This document shows positions 12,701-23,174 of a stretch of 64,000 nucleotides of DNA, one piece after another. The translations under genes were made by a program, and so were the position numbers. Origin of the DNA: Tillus elongatus (lineage: Eukaryota; Arthropoda; Insecta; Coleoptera; Cleridae); NCBI GenBank assembly GCA_964006375.1, contig OZ023265.1, forward strand, positions 159,910,118 to 159,974,117. Direction: 5' to 3'. Position 1 is the stretch's first letter, and each line of letters starts with the position of its first letter. The notes beneath the pieces were generated by a model. It did no database searches. It had not been told where the DNA came from and saw only the letters and a list, made by a program, of their open reading frames with translations.

Positions 12701-12940
12701 CAAAGTGACATTTAAGAAACCTGCAATGTTCTCCAGTATCTCATAATTATGTTCACTGATGCAATCTCTTTTCTTTAAAATACGCAGCAGTTCTCCCAGA
12801 TTTGCTATGGCATCTTCTCTTCTAATAGATCGAATATCTTTAGAATATCGTTGTTTTAGTTGGTTTAAAATATTTGGAGTCACTGTGTGACTACCAAGCC
12901 TGGTAAATATATCATTGTAATAGTTCACACAAGCACTCAT
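1214..12940 (-). CDS. Fadd: FADD-like death-domain adaptor (three exons)
   Basis: In Drosophila, FADD is a cytoplasmic adaptor that links IMD to the caspase DREDD in antibacterial signalling; the same role is inferred here. Predicted exons, read on the minus strand, are 12940-12658, 12605-12522 and 1530-1214. All introns are GT/AG and phases agree: each junction falls after the first base of a codon. The joined frame is 684 nt, 227 residues, close to known FADDs (about 210-240). Residues about 1-75 resemble a death-effector domain (LLRILKKRDCISEHNYEILE). A Pro-rich linker follows twice. Residues from about 135 are a death domain (WSAKDRVYDLISQHVGIKWK). Intron 2 is about 11 kb and full of transposons. 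The start ATG is the first in the open frame; a non-coding upstream exon cannot be excluded. Another DED/death-domain adaptor is the main alternative. Confidence 0.75.
1827..2079 (-). mobile_element. Penelope-type pseudo-LTR piece with hairpin
   Basis: It matches the terminal arms of the Penelope element inside the errantivirus (52597-52754 and 53571-53771), sharing TTGTTGTTGCCCTTACTTGG and CAGACTTGGAGA. Around 1946-2079 it folds back on itself: AACTGGAGCAAGTGGCCCTT recurs in reverse complement about 50 bases on. It carries no coding sequence. It abuts the rosa element at 2079/2080, and that element's left terminal repeat is missing. Confidence 0.7.
2080..3670 (+). mobile_element. rosa-like (DD41D) Tc1/mariner element, left end lost
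   Basis: It is clearly homologous to the complete copy at 39587-41342. The right terminal region (about 3340-3670) ends at CCACCC next to (TA)n, as expected for a TA-targeting element. The ~320-bp left terminal repeat is absent and replaced by Penelope sequence. Confidence 0.75.
2205..3282 (+). pseudogene. DD41D (rosa-like) transposase, broken
   Basis: DDE transposase of the IS630/Tc1/mariner superfamily, which would cut and paste the element at TA. The frame starts at ATG 2205 (VYSVEEKVKI), shifts frame near 2270-2460, is open from 2464 to 3021, then has TGA at 3022 where the other copy has a Trp codon, and continues to TGA at 3280. Catalytic Asp positions are visible: CFSDECTF, QQDGAPPH and PLDFFLW. 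Forty-one residues separate the last two, which is the rosa spacing. The element is inactive. Confidence 0.8.
3960..4400 (-). pseudogene. LINE reverse transcriptase C-terminal fragment
   Basis: The minus strand from about 4400 downwards reads as a decayed RT tail: SCKFLGLHLDARLDW, then KYCFALRIISRIV, then YGIIFWGVSTEVAK and ILKRAIRGFLR, with in-frame stops. This pattern (KFLG.xLD..L.W; YG..FWG; Q/L-KRAIR) is typical of the region after the RT palm in jockey/CR1-type LINEs. No ends are recognisable. Confidence 0.65.
4665..5405 (-). pseudogene. 5'-truncated LINE, RT C-terminus plus 3' tail
   Basis: It is the minus-strand copy of the LINE at 29790-31105, about 90% alike by eye. The open part (4924-5405) carries HKRYTSPRPITINNQ, GISVDRNLNWHQHV and RAIRLIGDPTLTQRLPSLAH, then breaks; the C-terminal part continues in another frame at 4711-4902. 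The 3' end is an A/T-rich tail at 4665-4690. Truncation at about 5405 is abrupt, as expected for incomplete target-primed reverse transcription. Confidence 0.8.
5406..5844. other. Fadd intron sequence, no feature seen
   Basis: AT-rich sequence between the truncated LINE and the target duplication of the next LINE. No coding frame or transposon terminus is recognised. Confidence 0.4.
5857..10222 (+). mobile_element. LINE (RNase-H type, R1/LOA/I group) with (TAACC)4 tail
   Basis: The element is flanked by an exact 12-bp target duplication TACATACGCTTT (5845-5856 and 10223-10234), so both ends are defined. It has a 630-bp leader, one long ORF and a short 3' region that ends in four TAACC units (10203-10222), the complement of the insect telomere repeat. 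No convincing ORF1 is seen in the leader; short frames at 5996-6435 overlap each other without a zinc-knuckle motif. It sits in Fadd intron 2, antisense to the gene. Confidence 0.85.
6487..10134 (+). CDS. LINE polyprotein: endonuclease, reverse transcriptase, RNase H
   Basis: A 1,215-residue ORF with no internal stop. Residues about 1-230 are an APE-type endonuclease (LLQEPW, GCDANSHH, SDHAHI). Residues about 480-760 are reverse transcriptase (GCPQGGVLSPLLW, AYADDLVIM). Residues about 935-1070 are RNase H (WYSDGSKT, HQAEVYAIE, YADSQAAI, WIPGHSDHDGN). A Cys/His motif lies near the C-terminus (CRLCMENDETAEHVLC). The protein would nick DNA and copy its RNA in place. An RNase H domain points to the I/LOA/R1 side of LINEs rather than jockey or CR1. 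Intactness plus an exact target duplication suggest a young insertion. Confidence 0.9.
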   Translation: MPTNLRCIQANLHHAKAATYLLSMKLKEEQIDIALLQEPWTANSERTKGLGNTSGKIVEVGSGTNPRACIWIRNNLQYFTLSEYCTKDMASIHLVITSGGTRLEVVACSAYFPGDRDAEQPPPAEVRKLIAYCKRNNYHLVMGCDANSHHLAWGSTDTNRRGESLFEYILGEELVVNNIGSEPTFLTANRREVLDLTISSRLLSSKILKWRVSSEPSCSDHAHILFEIETGPRPVLEYRDPRRTDWEGYKQSLAGRLGSAIPTVRDRDEIGIAAEQVREAVVSAYHENCPLRSKRDSRGSTWWNNNLDKLRREVRRLFNRSKITGNWEQYKTALTHYNKEIRNAKRESWRRFCGDINNLPSSARIHRILSRDRVQELGSIKRPDGSFTESRKETLELLAHTHFPDCLILSNGEVLPAEGRSKRPQREDWLVARRIVTASAVECAVNHFQPFKSPGEDGVVPVLLQKGLEILLPFLIRLFRASLAWNYIPSSWTVVRGVYIPKLGRNDLLPTSLRPLSITSFLLKGLEKILDGHIRGNILPKNPLNTHQYAYQTGKSTELALNNLVEKITHSLENGEVAVAAFLDIEGAFNNALPISLYEATIARGVEPTICGWIGNMLHNRTIITSLRGEVVSVRAARGCPQGGVLSPLLWSLFVDDLLAILGLWEVEVQAYADDLVIMVRGKSEEELSSTLQEALNVVNDWCRGEQMSVNPRKTIIVPFTRKRRLDKLKRPNLMGENIPFSDQAKYLGVILDKKLNWDRQLENVICRAKMSLWTCRRICGNNWGTNPQQMYWLYVVVIRPMITYGAIVWWPKVLRGTARAKLAHLQRQACLMITGAISTAPSVALEVLLNIPPLHIWLERVARWTTYRLIQTADNMPREVSLRGSRLLDDSDCHRILGMVSDLMPTKISRDLSFKTVLPEREDWDRNQSTLLRADLCWYSDGSKTNMGVGAGAYGGSTDARLSASLGKYATIHQAEVYAIEMCARESLKDLCTNKSIKIYADSQAAIKALGSYRCNSKTVWSCKSALNELGSCNEVSLVWIPGHSDHDGNVAADTLARSGAQCDFVGPEPVLGITSCTAKRTLKTWTDRRTIQYWQNLPGLAHSKAFINGLSESRAKKLLELNRQQLSTLVGLYTGHCRLRHHMHRIGIGQETECRLCMENDETAEHVLCSCPAADRTRYLLFGKVKLAPEDLDQLSPAKVIDLCRRLDLLGEI
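10235..10594. other. Fadd intron sequence, no feature seen
   Basis: AT-rich, no open frame or known repeat end between the LINE and the P-like element. Confidence 0.4.
10603..12251 (+). mobile_element. P-element-like transposon, decayed
   Basis: Ends are terminal inverted repeats: CACAGAACACTCCCTATAGA at 10603 and its near-perfect reverse complement at 12230-12251 (one mismatch in 22 bp). Outside them is an exact 8-bp duplication TCTTGTTC (10595-10602 and 12252-12259). Eight-base duplications plus a THAP zinc finger inside are the combination known for the P superfamily. The 1,649-bp length and the absence of a transposase core mean it cannot move by itself. It lies in Fadd intron 2. Confidence 0.75.
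11196..11366 (+). pseudogene. THAP zinc-finger remnant of a P-like transposase
   Basis: The frame from TGT at 11196 to TAA at 11364 reads CVLGC, then RHRFSLKSSEDHFDDW, then YDKCYICDRHF. The C..C, W and CxxCxxHF spacing fits the C2CH THAP fold that binds DNA at the start of P-type transposases. There is no start codon in frame and the frame stops just after the domain, so it is a fragment. Confidence 0.65.
12522..12605 (-). CDS. Fadd: Fadd exon 2 (duplicated linker exon)
   Basis: 84 bp, bounded by TTTTATTCCAG upstream and GTAAGTGCC downstream on the minus strand. It encodes a Pro-rich linker (NIAGFVNITPPPPAAFPQQN) nearly the same as the end of exon 1 (NIAGFLNVTLPPPPVFPQQN), including the splice donor. 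Being a multiple of three in length, it can be skipped without changing frame. Confidence 0.7.
12658..12940 (-). CDS. Fadd: Fadd exon 1 (death-effector domain)
   Basis: Starts MSACVNYYND at 12940 and ends at donor ACA|GTAAGCC. The 94 codons hold a DED-like helical domain followed by a PPPP linker. Reading through the donor gives only six more codons before a stop, which supports splicing there. Confidence 0.75.
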
Positions 12941-13426
12941 GATTTAATATTTTCTTTAAAACATACAGTGATTATATTCAATATTTTTAGGGTAGTTTAA
13001 ACTTGAGCAACAGAAATAGATCTGGCACCTTGATAATTCCTGGATTTTGGCAATCCACACATCAATTTTTTAATCTTTAATCTTTGCGTTTAATAGAATC
13101 TCGACAAAAATACAAGACACACTTTTGCCGAAAGTTGAAATCTAAATTAAATCTCATTCTCATTTTAGTGTCGTTCAAAAAGTGATGCAAGCTGTTCACT
13201 TGTTGCTTTGTTACTCTGTTAGATGTCATTACATTATTATTATTATTACATTTTTTATTTTGGTAAAATCAAAATCGTAACACTAGAAAATAGAAACACA
13301 AACATGACACATCTTCGTGCGATAAAAGTCGATAACCTTCAATACTTCAATCCATTTCTCTTCAAATTTCCGTTTTGAAGTTTCAAGTCGTAAGTCGATT
13401 TATTCATCCACCAATAAAAGATAGAG
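12941..13426. promoter_or_regulatory. Region upstream of Fadd, promoter not resolved
   Basis: The Fadd promoter and 5' leader should lie here or beyond. No TATA box at a convincing distance and no kappaB-like site is recognised; I see no other gene. The hAT-like element begins at 13427, 0.5 kb from the start codon. Confidence 0.35.
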
Positions 13427-13962
13427 TAGGGATGGCGTCTGAGATCGATTAATCGAAGAATCGATTTCTATGGCCAACTGAATCAATTTTTTAAATCGAT
13501 ATGTGGTACTGTATCGATCCAGTGAATCGATATTTAACTCTAGAAAATCGACATTCGATTTTTTCTGTTTTGATAAGAACCATAAAATAAAATTATTTAC
13601 AGTTAGTTGAATGCATTATACAAATAACGAGAGATATGATAATGATAATACATATTTTTATAACTGTCACGCGCATGGTGTCATGTGGTGAGTCCAATGC
13701 AACAATAATATGCTGTCGTACAGTGGAGTTTGACGTTTCATCACAACCTCTTAACAAATTACATATTTTATTAATATTTAAATGCATACAGTAATTTTTT
13801 AAGTTCAGAATACTATACTGTGATTATGTGAAACGATGATCAAATCAAGTTTATGAATGTTAACGCTCTCTAAATGTATCCGAACATCTTCTCTACTTTT
13901 TAGGTTTGTGTATCCCCAATGCTAATTCAGGGCTCCCCTTAATTATTATACTTGTCTTGTGC

Positions 13963-14057
<95 letters not shown>

Positions 14058-14404
14058 TTAAATTTAGTGCTGCCTTCTATATTATTTGAAAAAGGCAATG
14101 TAGGCGACGAAGTGGGCTGTAACTTCAACCGCATTATCACTGACCTATAGAAACTTTTTGATTGCGAATGATTTTGTTTTAAGTGTGGAGTTGGACTTTT
14201 ATAACGTTACTCACCACGTGACGTCATAGGAGGGGGGCGAGGCATATGCGCAATATCATACCTCTTGTAAGTCATTATATCGTGAGTTGTATGTACTCAA
14301 ACCTCAAACACATGTAAAAAATAAGAGTTTTTCACTGTTTGTCTTGATTGACTGACTCTCATAATATACTGTGAAAGTGTTAATAACAAAATAAATTTTG
14401 TTTT

Positions 14405-15922
<1,518 letters not shown>

Positions 15923-16314
15923 TGAGTTTTTTTAATGTAGCCCTTTTTCGATTGCCGACAACATCGCAAGTGATGAGCGGAACTGCTTGGATTACAATAG
16001 ACTTGACAGACTGTTGTTTCTGAAAAGCTTACACGTTAAGCATTGGGAACTATAAGCTATATATTTTCTAAACTTTTTAATGTAACAAATAAATGTAGGA
16101 AATAGATTTCTTTTATACCTGATACTTAACTTTGGTATGATTGTAAAAACAATTGTTATCATTGAATCCTTGAATTCCCAGTGTTTAATGATAAGAGATC
16201 TGTTATTATAGTTCCTTTTTTGTTTTCCATAATGTGAATTTATATTTATATTGTAAATACAAACTGGAAAAAAAATCGATTTTTGAGAAATCGATCTTGT
16301 AGACCTCGATTTTT

Positions 16315-17156
<842 letters not shown>

Positions 17157-17534
17157 AGGCTTTTTTTGTGAATCGATTTATCAGATTGCGATTCGAATCG
17201 ATGTAAAAATCGATCTTTTTCGAACAGAATCGCCATCCCTAGATAGAGATGGGCTTAATTTTTTTATCTACATACGTTCGGTATATCTCATTGAGAGACG
17301 TGCGTTGAATTCGAACAAACTCATAATACCGATTTTGTCCTCATTGATATATGTTATGTTTGACAAATATGAAAACATTTTTGGAAATATTATAAATTGA
17401 TAGTCTACCGGGAGTTTCGTATACGAGGCACATCATTGGCATCTTGATCTCGGACGATATACTAAGGGTGAAATGGCTCAAAAGTGCACGATGTTCAATG
17501 AAACGCCGCCTCGAATTCGAATATAATATAATTC

Positions 17535-18475
17535 ATGAGAAAATTTCAGTATGGTTCAATTTCAAAGATATAAACTTCGTCATTGTTCAATTTGAAAACA
17601 AAATGAAGTTATGTCGACAACTCTGATATTTCTTGCTAAATGCGATTTCCGGCGACAGGTTAGAGATGGGAAGGGTTTTGCAAGCAACTTTGTCCATTTA
17701 ATCGACTCTGTAACTTGGAAGATAGGGAAGTTAGCTTATATACCTGATCACGGTGAACGATCACATCTGTGGTGTAGTTATCCATGGAATACATGGCGTT
17801 AGAGAAGAAATAGCTTGACGACTGCAAAGACCGGTCGAGATACAATCAATTCCTGAGAAAATTTCACTATTGTTCAATTTGAAAAAATTGAGGTTATGTC
17901 GACACCTCTAAAATTTGTTGCGCAGTGTAAGTTCCGGTGGCATATTACAGATCGGAAGGGTTATTTGCAGAACTTTGTCCGTTTAACCGACTCTGTAACT
18001 TGGAAGATAATGGAGTTAGCTATTGTTCCAGATTACCATGAACGATCACATCCGTGGTCTAGTTATCCATGGAATACATGACGTTATATAATAAATAGCT
18101 TGACGACCGCAAAGACCGATCGACATGCAAGCAATGTCTGTGGAAATGTCAGTATGGCTCAATTGTTCAATTTGAAAAAATTGTGGGTTGTTGACACCTC
18201 TGACATTTGTTGCGCAATACGATTTATGGGGATAGGTTAGATACGGCAAGAGTTACTCGAGCAATTTTGTCCATTTTACAGACTGTAGCTTTGAAGATAA
18301 GGAATAAAGCTAGGTTCATACACTCGCGAATTGCGAAATCGCAACGAAACCTATCTCTATTGGTTTATTTCAAATAATATCGTAATATGGACCAATAGGA
18401 ATAAGTTTGGCAATTCGCGAGTGGATGAACTAGGCTTAATAAGTTAGCTATTGTTCCCGATTGTCGAGACTACAC
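17535..18475. repeat. Three-unit tandem array, ~290-bp period
   Basis: The anchor TTGTTCAATTTGAAAA recurs at 17583, 17870 and 18163, with shared downstream text (TTTGTTGCGCA, TGTCCATTTA, GTAACTTGGAAGATA, TTAGCTATTGTTCC). Units are about 75-80% alike by eye. The third unit is split by a MITE at 18308-18436 and resumes after it (AAGTTAGCTATTGTTCCCGA). No coding capacity. Confidence 0.7.
18308..18436. mobile_element. Small MITE with TAA target duplication
   Basis: About 130 bp with ~27-bp inverted ends: AGCTAGGTTCATACACTCGC on the left, matched by the reverse complement of GCGAGTGGATGAACTAGGCT on the right. TAA flanks both sides (18305-18307 and 18437-18439), as for Harbinger/Tourist-type MITEs. 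The surrounding tandem unit is continuous once the MITE is removed, which confirms the ends. Confidence 0.7.
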
Positions 18476-18957
18476 TACTGTTAAGGCCAGGTGCGTTCCG
18501 ACTATAACTCGAAACGCATACCGGTTTCGATATCATTAGAGCTCATCAGTGAGCCATACCTAATTACAGCCAGAATACACCCATTTTTTTTTGATACAGG
18601 AGTACACCATTGTAGTGTGTGGGATATAGAGGTACTGTGGGACTCTTACTCACTAAACTCCACTCCCTGGAGTACCGGACCTTAGTCCATACCTCCGTCG
18701 GATAGATTTCACACAATGACATTTGGGTTTGAATGTTTCCATTCTGTTTTTGCCACGGGGGGGATTAGCAGGTAAGTATATAAGCTTTGGACGCTTATGC
18801 CTATGTCGGAGTTGCTCATCGTAGTCGGTGGCACTGCGCGGAAGAGCATTTGGGTGAGAAGGGGCTTTTGCGAACTGAGTGGTGGATAGTTGAGTTGTAC
18901 ACTCAAGTATAGCGGTGCTATCGGGGCGGCAAGGCCGCGGACGAGCCCTGAGGGAAC
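18440..18957. repeat. Unclassified repeat-like sequence with hammerhead-like motif
   Basis: GC-richer than its surroundings and ending at an A run (18960-18967). On the minus strand at 18549-18524 it holds CTGATGA and GAAAC spaced as in a hammerhead ribozyme core. Such motifs are known from Penelope-type and related retroelements. I cannot assign the rest to a family; a minus-strand open frame (18653-18973) has no recognisable domain. Confidence 0.4.
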
Positions 18958-18959
18958 AA

Positions 18960-19343
18960 AAAAAAAATGACACTCAAGTATCGAAGGCATTTCCAGATCA
19001 GAGTGAATCTAATTGTTTCTGACAAACCATGGCGCTCTGGTAACCATTCTCAGAATTTTATTCTGGATGATTTGAAGGGTCTTGATGTGTGGGTGAGTCG
19101 CGGTGGCCTGTGCAGGGGATGCATAGGTCAAGGCTGGCCGGATTATGACTTTGTACATTAGCAATTTATTGTTTATGGACAATTTGGAAATTCTGTTAAG
19201 AAATGGAAAGAGCTTCGAGATGAACATCGAAGCTTCTCGTCGGGCATGTTGGTCATGGGGGTGCCATGCTAAGCGTTTGTTGAGGAAAACCCGGAGGTAT
19301 TTGGGGAGTCTTGCCAGGGAATTAGACGGTTGTCTAATGATAC
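18960..19343 (-). pseudogene. Jockey-like LINE fragment (RT C-terminus)
   Basis: The minus strand reads KYLRVFLNKRLAWHPH, then LSINNKLLMYKVIIRPAL and LQIIQNKILRMVTRAPWFVR, the conserved block after the RT palm in jockey elements. An in-frame Met at 19227 opens a 72-residue frame. No 5' part is present. Confidence 0.7.
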
Positions 19344-19961
19344 GTGTTCGCGAGGTGTGTTCGTGTTACATACCTTGGTATTATTCTCGACAGTCATCTT
19401 AGGTGGAACCACCACATGGAGCATCTCGTTACACGGTTACGCTCATTTATTACTAAATTCAAACACTTGAGTGGAATTCTTAATCTGAGTTGTTTGCGAA
19501 CATTGTATCTTTCATTGATCCAAAGTCAACTTATGTATGGAATATTAAGCTGGGGCGAAGTCGATGCTGTGTATTTAGGGAGGCTGAGTGTTATTCAGAA
19601 ATGGATTCTCAAGGTTTTGTATGGCAAAGTTAGATTGTATCCCAGTGATCAACTTTTTGATGAGTTGGGGATTTTAGATTTGCGGGAACTGTATGCTAGG
19701 TCTGTGTTGTTGTGGTTTTTTGGTAACAAACATACTTATCTGCGGGTTGAACACGGATCTAACATGAGAGTGCAGAGGTGTGAGGTTGATAGAATCCATA
19801 AAACCATAGGCAAAAAATATTATAGATACTATGGACCAAAGCTATTTAACCTGTTACCTGACTCGGCCAAAAGTATTGGTGGTGTGGGACCTTTCAAGAG
19901 GGTAAGTAAATGGCTTATAAATACTCCCAGGGATAAAATTGAGAAAACTATTACTAGTTGA
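19344..19961 (+). pseudogene. LINE fragment (RT C-terminus), second family
   Basis: A 205-residue frame with VTYLGIILDSHLRWNHHM, QLMYGILSWGEVDAVYL and VIQKWILKVLYGK. It is the C-terminal part of a LINE RT with no palm motifs left. A relative is at 31108-31540 (YGRIAWGEV, VQKWLIKIIF). It ends near 20045 without a clear tail, and joins the opposite-strand jockey piece at 19343. Confidence 0.7.
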
Positions 19962-20046
19962 ATGAGGAATGTATACCACTCATAAAAAACGTAAAGATCT
20001 AGAATAAATTGACGTATATTATATGCATATAAGCTGAAAGCTTCTG

Positions 20047-20050
<4 letters not shown>

Positions 20051-20117
<67 letters not shown>

Positions 20118-20431
20118 CCGATAACTCAAAAAATGATTAACTGATTCGGATGAAACTCGGCAAGTACCTTTATTTTATTAATGGCTTGGATGAGTTCGTT
20201 AGCCAGGAAAATCGGACAAGGTTTTCCGGCAAAATTTTGAGTTTTCTTTCGAAAAAAAATTTTTTTCTCCGAAAATTACAAAGCTATTTTAATGAAATTT
20301 GGTGGATATGTTAGGTTAGGAAAGACCTTACTACATACCAAAATTCAGCTTTCTAGGTTTATTGAAAACTGAGTTATTCAAATCTAAAACATTTAATGAA
20401 AATTCACTATCATAACGCACTTGCTGCGTCC
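20051..20431 (+). mobile_element. TA-HINE repeat, right half
   Basis: (TA)n 20051-20114, then the right body (CCGATAACTCAAAAAATGAT) and the right terminus with hairpin at 20400-20431. It is the same subtype as 223-690 (CTCCGAAAATTACAAAGCT). No left end: the TA tract directly meets unrelated sequence. Confidence 0.75.
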
Positions 20432-20573
20432 CTAACTTTTTACATTTTCATAGGTGTAAATACGTTAATATAACAATCTTCTGTTATTGCCAGTTAAATA
20501 AACATTATCATAAGTATCTCGTTTATTATTTCGGCCCCCAACTCCCAACACACCAATATTATACATATCGTAT

Positions 20574-21030
20574 TGTTACGTTCTACGGGGTTCTGGATTC
20601 GTTGACTAACAAAACACAGTTTTTCAAACTACTAATTTATTATAAGCAACTATTTTACAACACCAGTATTAACTAAAATGTTTCTCTCTATTATGAAATG
20701 TACATAGAATTATATTCCAGTATTCGCCTTTTATGATTGCTTCTTAAACACCAACACTTACCGCTGACTCGCTTAATACTCTATGATCACTTCTTCACCA
20801 CACCGACTTAATACTGAACTAACTTACTCTGCGCACCGCTCGTCTATTTATACTGTCCATAGAGATTCTAGACCTTCTACACTATTCTACACCTGTCACT
20901 TCTGGTCCCTTCTAGAAATATAATTCCAGAGTGTTCGCTCTTACCAACACACTTTATAACCGACATCTGACCACAGAATAACAAAGTCCATAAACGTACT
21001 TCTCATAGACAAATGTGACAATATGTAACA
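20574..21030 (-). repeat. Solo LTR, Gypsy/Bel type
   Basis: 457 bp beginning TGTTAC and ending GTAACA in either orientation. Read on the minus strand it has a TATAAATA box (20852-20845) and, further on, AATAAA (20642-20637), the order expected for a promoter and poly(A) signal in an LTR. No internal retroelement sequence flanks it, so it is probably a solo LTR. The adjacent bases do not give a clean target duplication. Confidence 0.55.
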
Positions 21031-21424
21031 TTTGCAAACTAAGAAGTGAACCGGTAACTTTTTCAATGATTTTACATGGGTCAAATGTATGTATGTTCTA
21101 TGTTCAAATACCATTATTTACCTTGTGTAGCAATTCAATAAAAATGAAATAAGAAAATGCACAAGAAGTTACATTTTCTAGGACTATTATAGCTATAAAA
21201 GCTTTCAATGAAAATTGTTACCTTTTAAGTAAATGTCCATAATAAAGGTTATTTAGGTTAGGTTATATTGTGTAAGTGGGCCCTAACTCTCCATAAATGA
21301 GATTACCAACCAAAAATATTTGTCTGGAATCTAATTTAGCTGTACATTCTATGTATCAATCATTCCTAATTGTTCATACATTACGAGAACCTAAATGTAA
21401 TTGTGTGTCTCTTAATGTGCAAGA
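21031..21424. other. Intergenic, no feature seen
   Basis: AT-rich, no open frame or repeat end recognised. Confidence 0.4.
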
Positions 21425-21758
21425 TAGAGCCTCGGTGGTTCAGTGGTAAGAACGTGTGCTTCTGAAAGGAAGGGAGTTCGATCACAGGGTTCTCCTTTCA
21501 CCTTTTCAGTACATACTGTACAATTAACATCAACCGAGGTTGTGGCATTGTATTTGAGCAAGTTGCATGTCTGCACGTTCCGCCCTTCGGAAGGGACGTA
21601 AAGCAGTTGGTCCCGTGTCCATGCGATGTAGGGAAAGTTAAGGATCCCTACACTTCTTACAGAAAGGCACGGATTCAAAAGATTTCCAGGATAGTGAAGT
21701 GAAACTGCCTCCTGGTGTCTGTTATTGGCCATAGTCGTGGAAATAGACCGACGTTAAA
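21425..21758 (+). mobile_element. tRNA-derived SINE, copy 1
   Basis: The head resembles a tRNA gene with pol III boxes: CGGTGGTTCAGTGG (A box) and AGTTCGATCAC (degenerate B box). A body follows that is shared with the copy at 63209: CAACCGAGGTTGTGGCATTG, CGCCCTTCGGAAGGGACGTA, GTCCCGTGTCCATGCGATGT. It ends GACGTTAAAAAAAAG. About 80% like copy 2 by eye. It is not a functional tRNA gene. Confidence 0.75.
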
Positions 21759-21765
21759 AAAAAGT

Positions 21766-21972
21766 ATTGTAATATTAATATTTTAAAATAAAATAATTCC
21801 CGCTGTTATTCCTTATAAGGCAATGTAATAATCATACTCGTGTGCCCCACGTCCCGTAACCTAAAAATGTATTCTAATATTAATATTTTAAAATAAAATA
21901 ATTCCCGCTTGTATTCCATATAAGGCAATGTAATAATCATATTCGGGGTGCCCCACGTCACGTGACCTAATT
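21766..21972. repeat. Tandem duplication, ~104-bp unit x2
   Basis: AATATTAATATTTTAAAATA starts both units (about 21770 and 21874). They share GGCAATGTAATAATCATA and GTGCCCCACGTC. Non-coding. Confidence 0.7.
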
Positions 21973-22920
21973 ATACCTATCTTTCTTGTACGTACTCGTT
22001 TCAGGTTATGTTCAACTCTCTCTAATGCTGGCTTCAACTTATTCGGCAAGACGTATGCGGCAGGGCTCATCTATTAGTTTATATTACTATATCACCGAGT
22101 TTAATGCATTTACTACAGTGGTATCTAACATGTTTCTCATTAAAAAAACATGTACATTATAAATTGGACATTTTAGATTAATATAAAATAAAATCATGGG
22201 AAAGCAAAAAATCGTCTTATGGAAATAAATGTGTAGCGAATTATTATTTATATGCCACATAACCAAGAGAAATCCTTCAAATTAAAACAGTACTTATCTA
22301 AATATTTAGATGTTGGCAAACTGCGAATTCAATAGTGTTGGTAGTTGTTATTTCAGATTAAAACAATTGAAATGAAAAATGAAATTGTCACACATTTTAG
22401 ATTCAACTTTCATTTAGAAGCGTGTTTTCTACCTAAATAAACACAAATATAAATATACCATAGATTTCGGAAATTATATTTAAACTGTTCACGTTTATAC
22501 CACTTTAAATATTCCAGATATGTTGCTATAATATTATCTATGAACTCCACCTTTACCCGAACCTGCTGATGTTCCCTCCGATTCATTTTCGAACGACCGA
22601 ACGAACTGTGGTACGATTTTCACACTCTAGAGAATTCAGGAAAGAGTTGTGCTGATGACTAATACAAATACTATTTAAGCGTTCATATCAATGAATCCAA
22701 AATACAACTCTCCTGTTTTCTGTTACATGATTGGAGGATTCGAAACAACCGAGTGATTTGTTGGTTGCCTATAAAAAAGTCTAATCAATCAAAAACACTG
22801 ATAATGATGGATACAATAAGCACTATTTTGTATTATTCTAATACAAACGTGTAATTGAGTCCAATGTTGAAGATATTTTCAGATGTAATCTTCCCAAACA
22901 GCAAGTTTAACGAATCATAG
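21973..22920. other. Intergenic upstream of the elongase gene
   Basis: No open frame, repeat terminus or RNA gene recognised in this AT-rich stretch. Distal regulatory sequence of the elongase gene may lie here. Confidence 0.35.
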
Positions 22921-23174
22921 GAAATGTTGAGTGTGGGAAAAATCCATGAGCGAGCACCAGGCGTGAGGCGCAAGCGTCATTCAAGGCGGTCCGTTGATAT
23001 TGTGGGGCGTGCTGGCTTAGGAGCGGTGTGGTCTGTCTCGATAAACCGGTAGTTCAGTATTTAATTAATGAAAAACTAAATAGTATCCGCAGTTTGTGTG
23101 TGTACGGCTTCGTGAAAGTGTGACGGTTTAGACAAATCTGTCTGTTACCTATTTAATTTCTAAGTGGAACAAAC
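22921..23174 (+). promoter_or_regulatory. Putative promoter and 5' leader of the elongase gene
   Basis: A local rise in GC (GGCGTGAGGCGCAAGCGTCA, GGAGCGGTGTGGTCTGTCTC) directly upstream of the ATG suggests a promoter/leader. The start context AACAAACATGG matches the insect consensus. No TATA box is clear, and the transcription start cannot be fixed. Confidence 0.4.

Noticed and set aside
18653..18973. Minus-strand frame as a host gene
   Set aside because: Low-complexity, overlapping frames of equal length, adjacent to an A run and LINE fragments; no recognisable domain.
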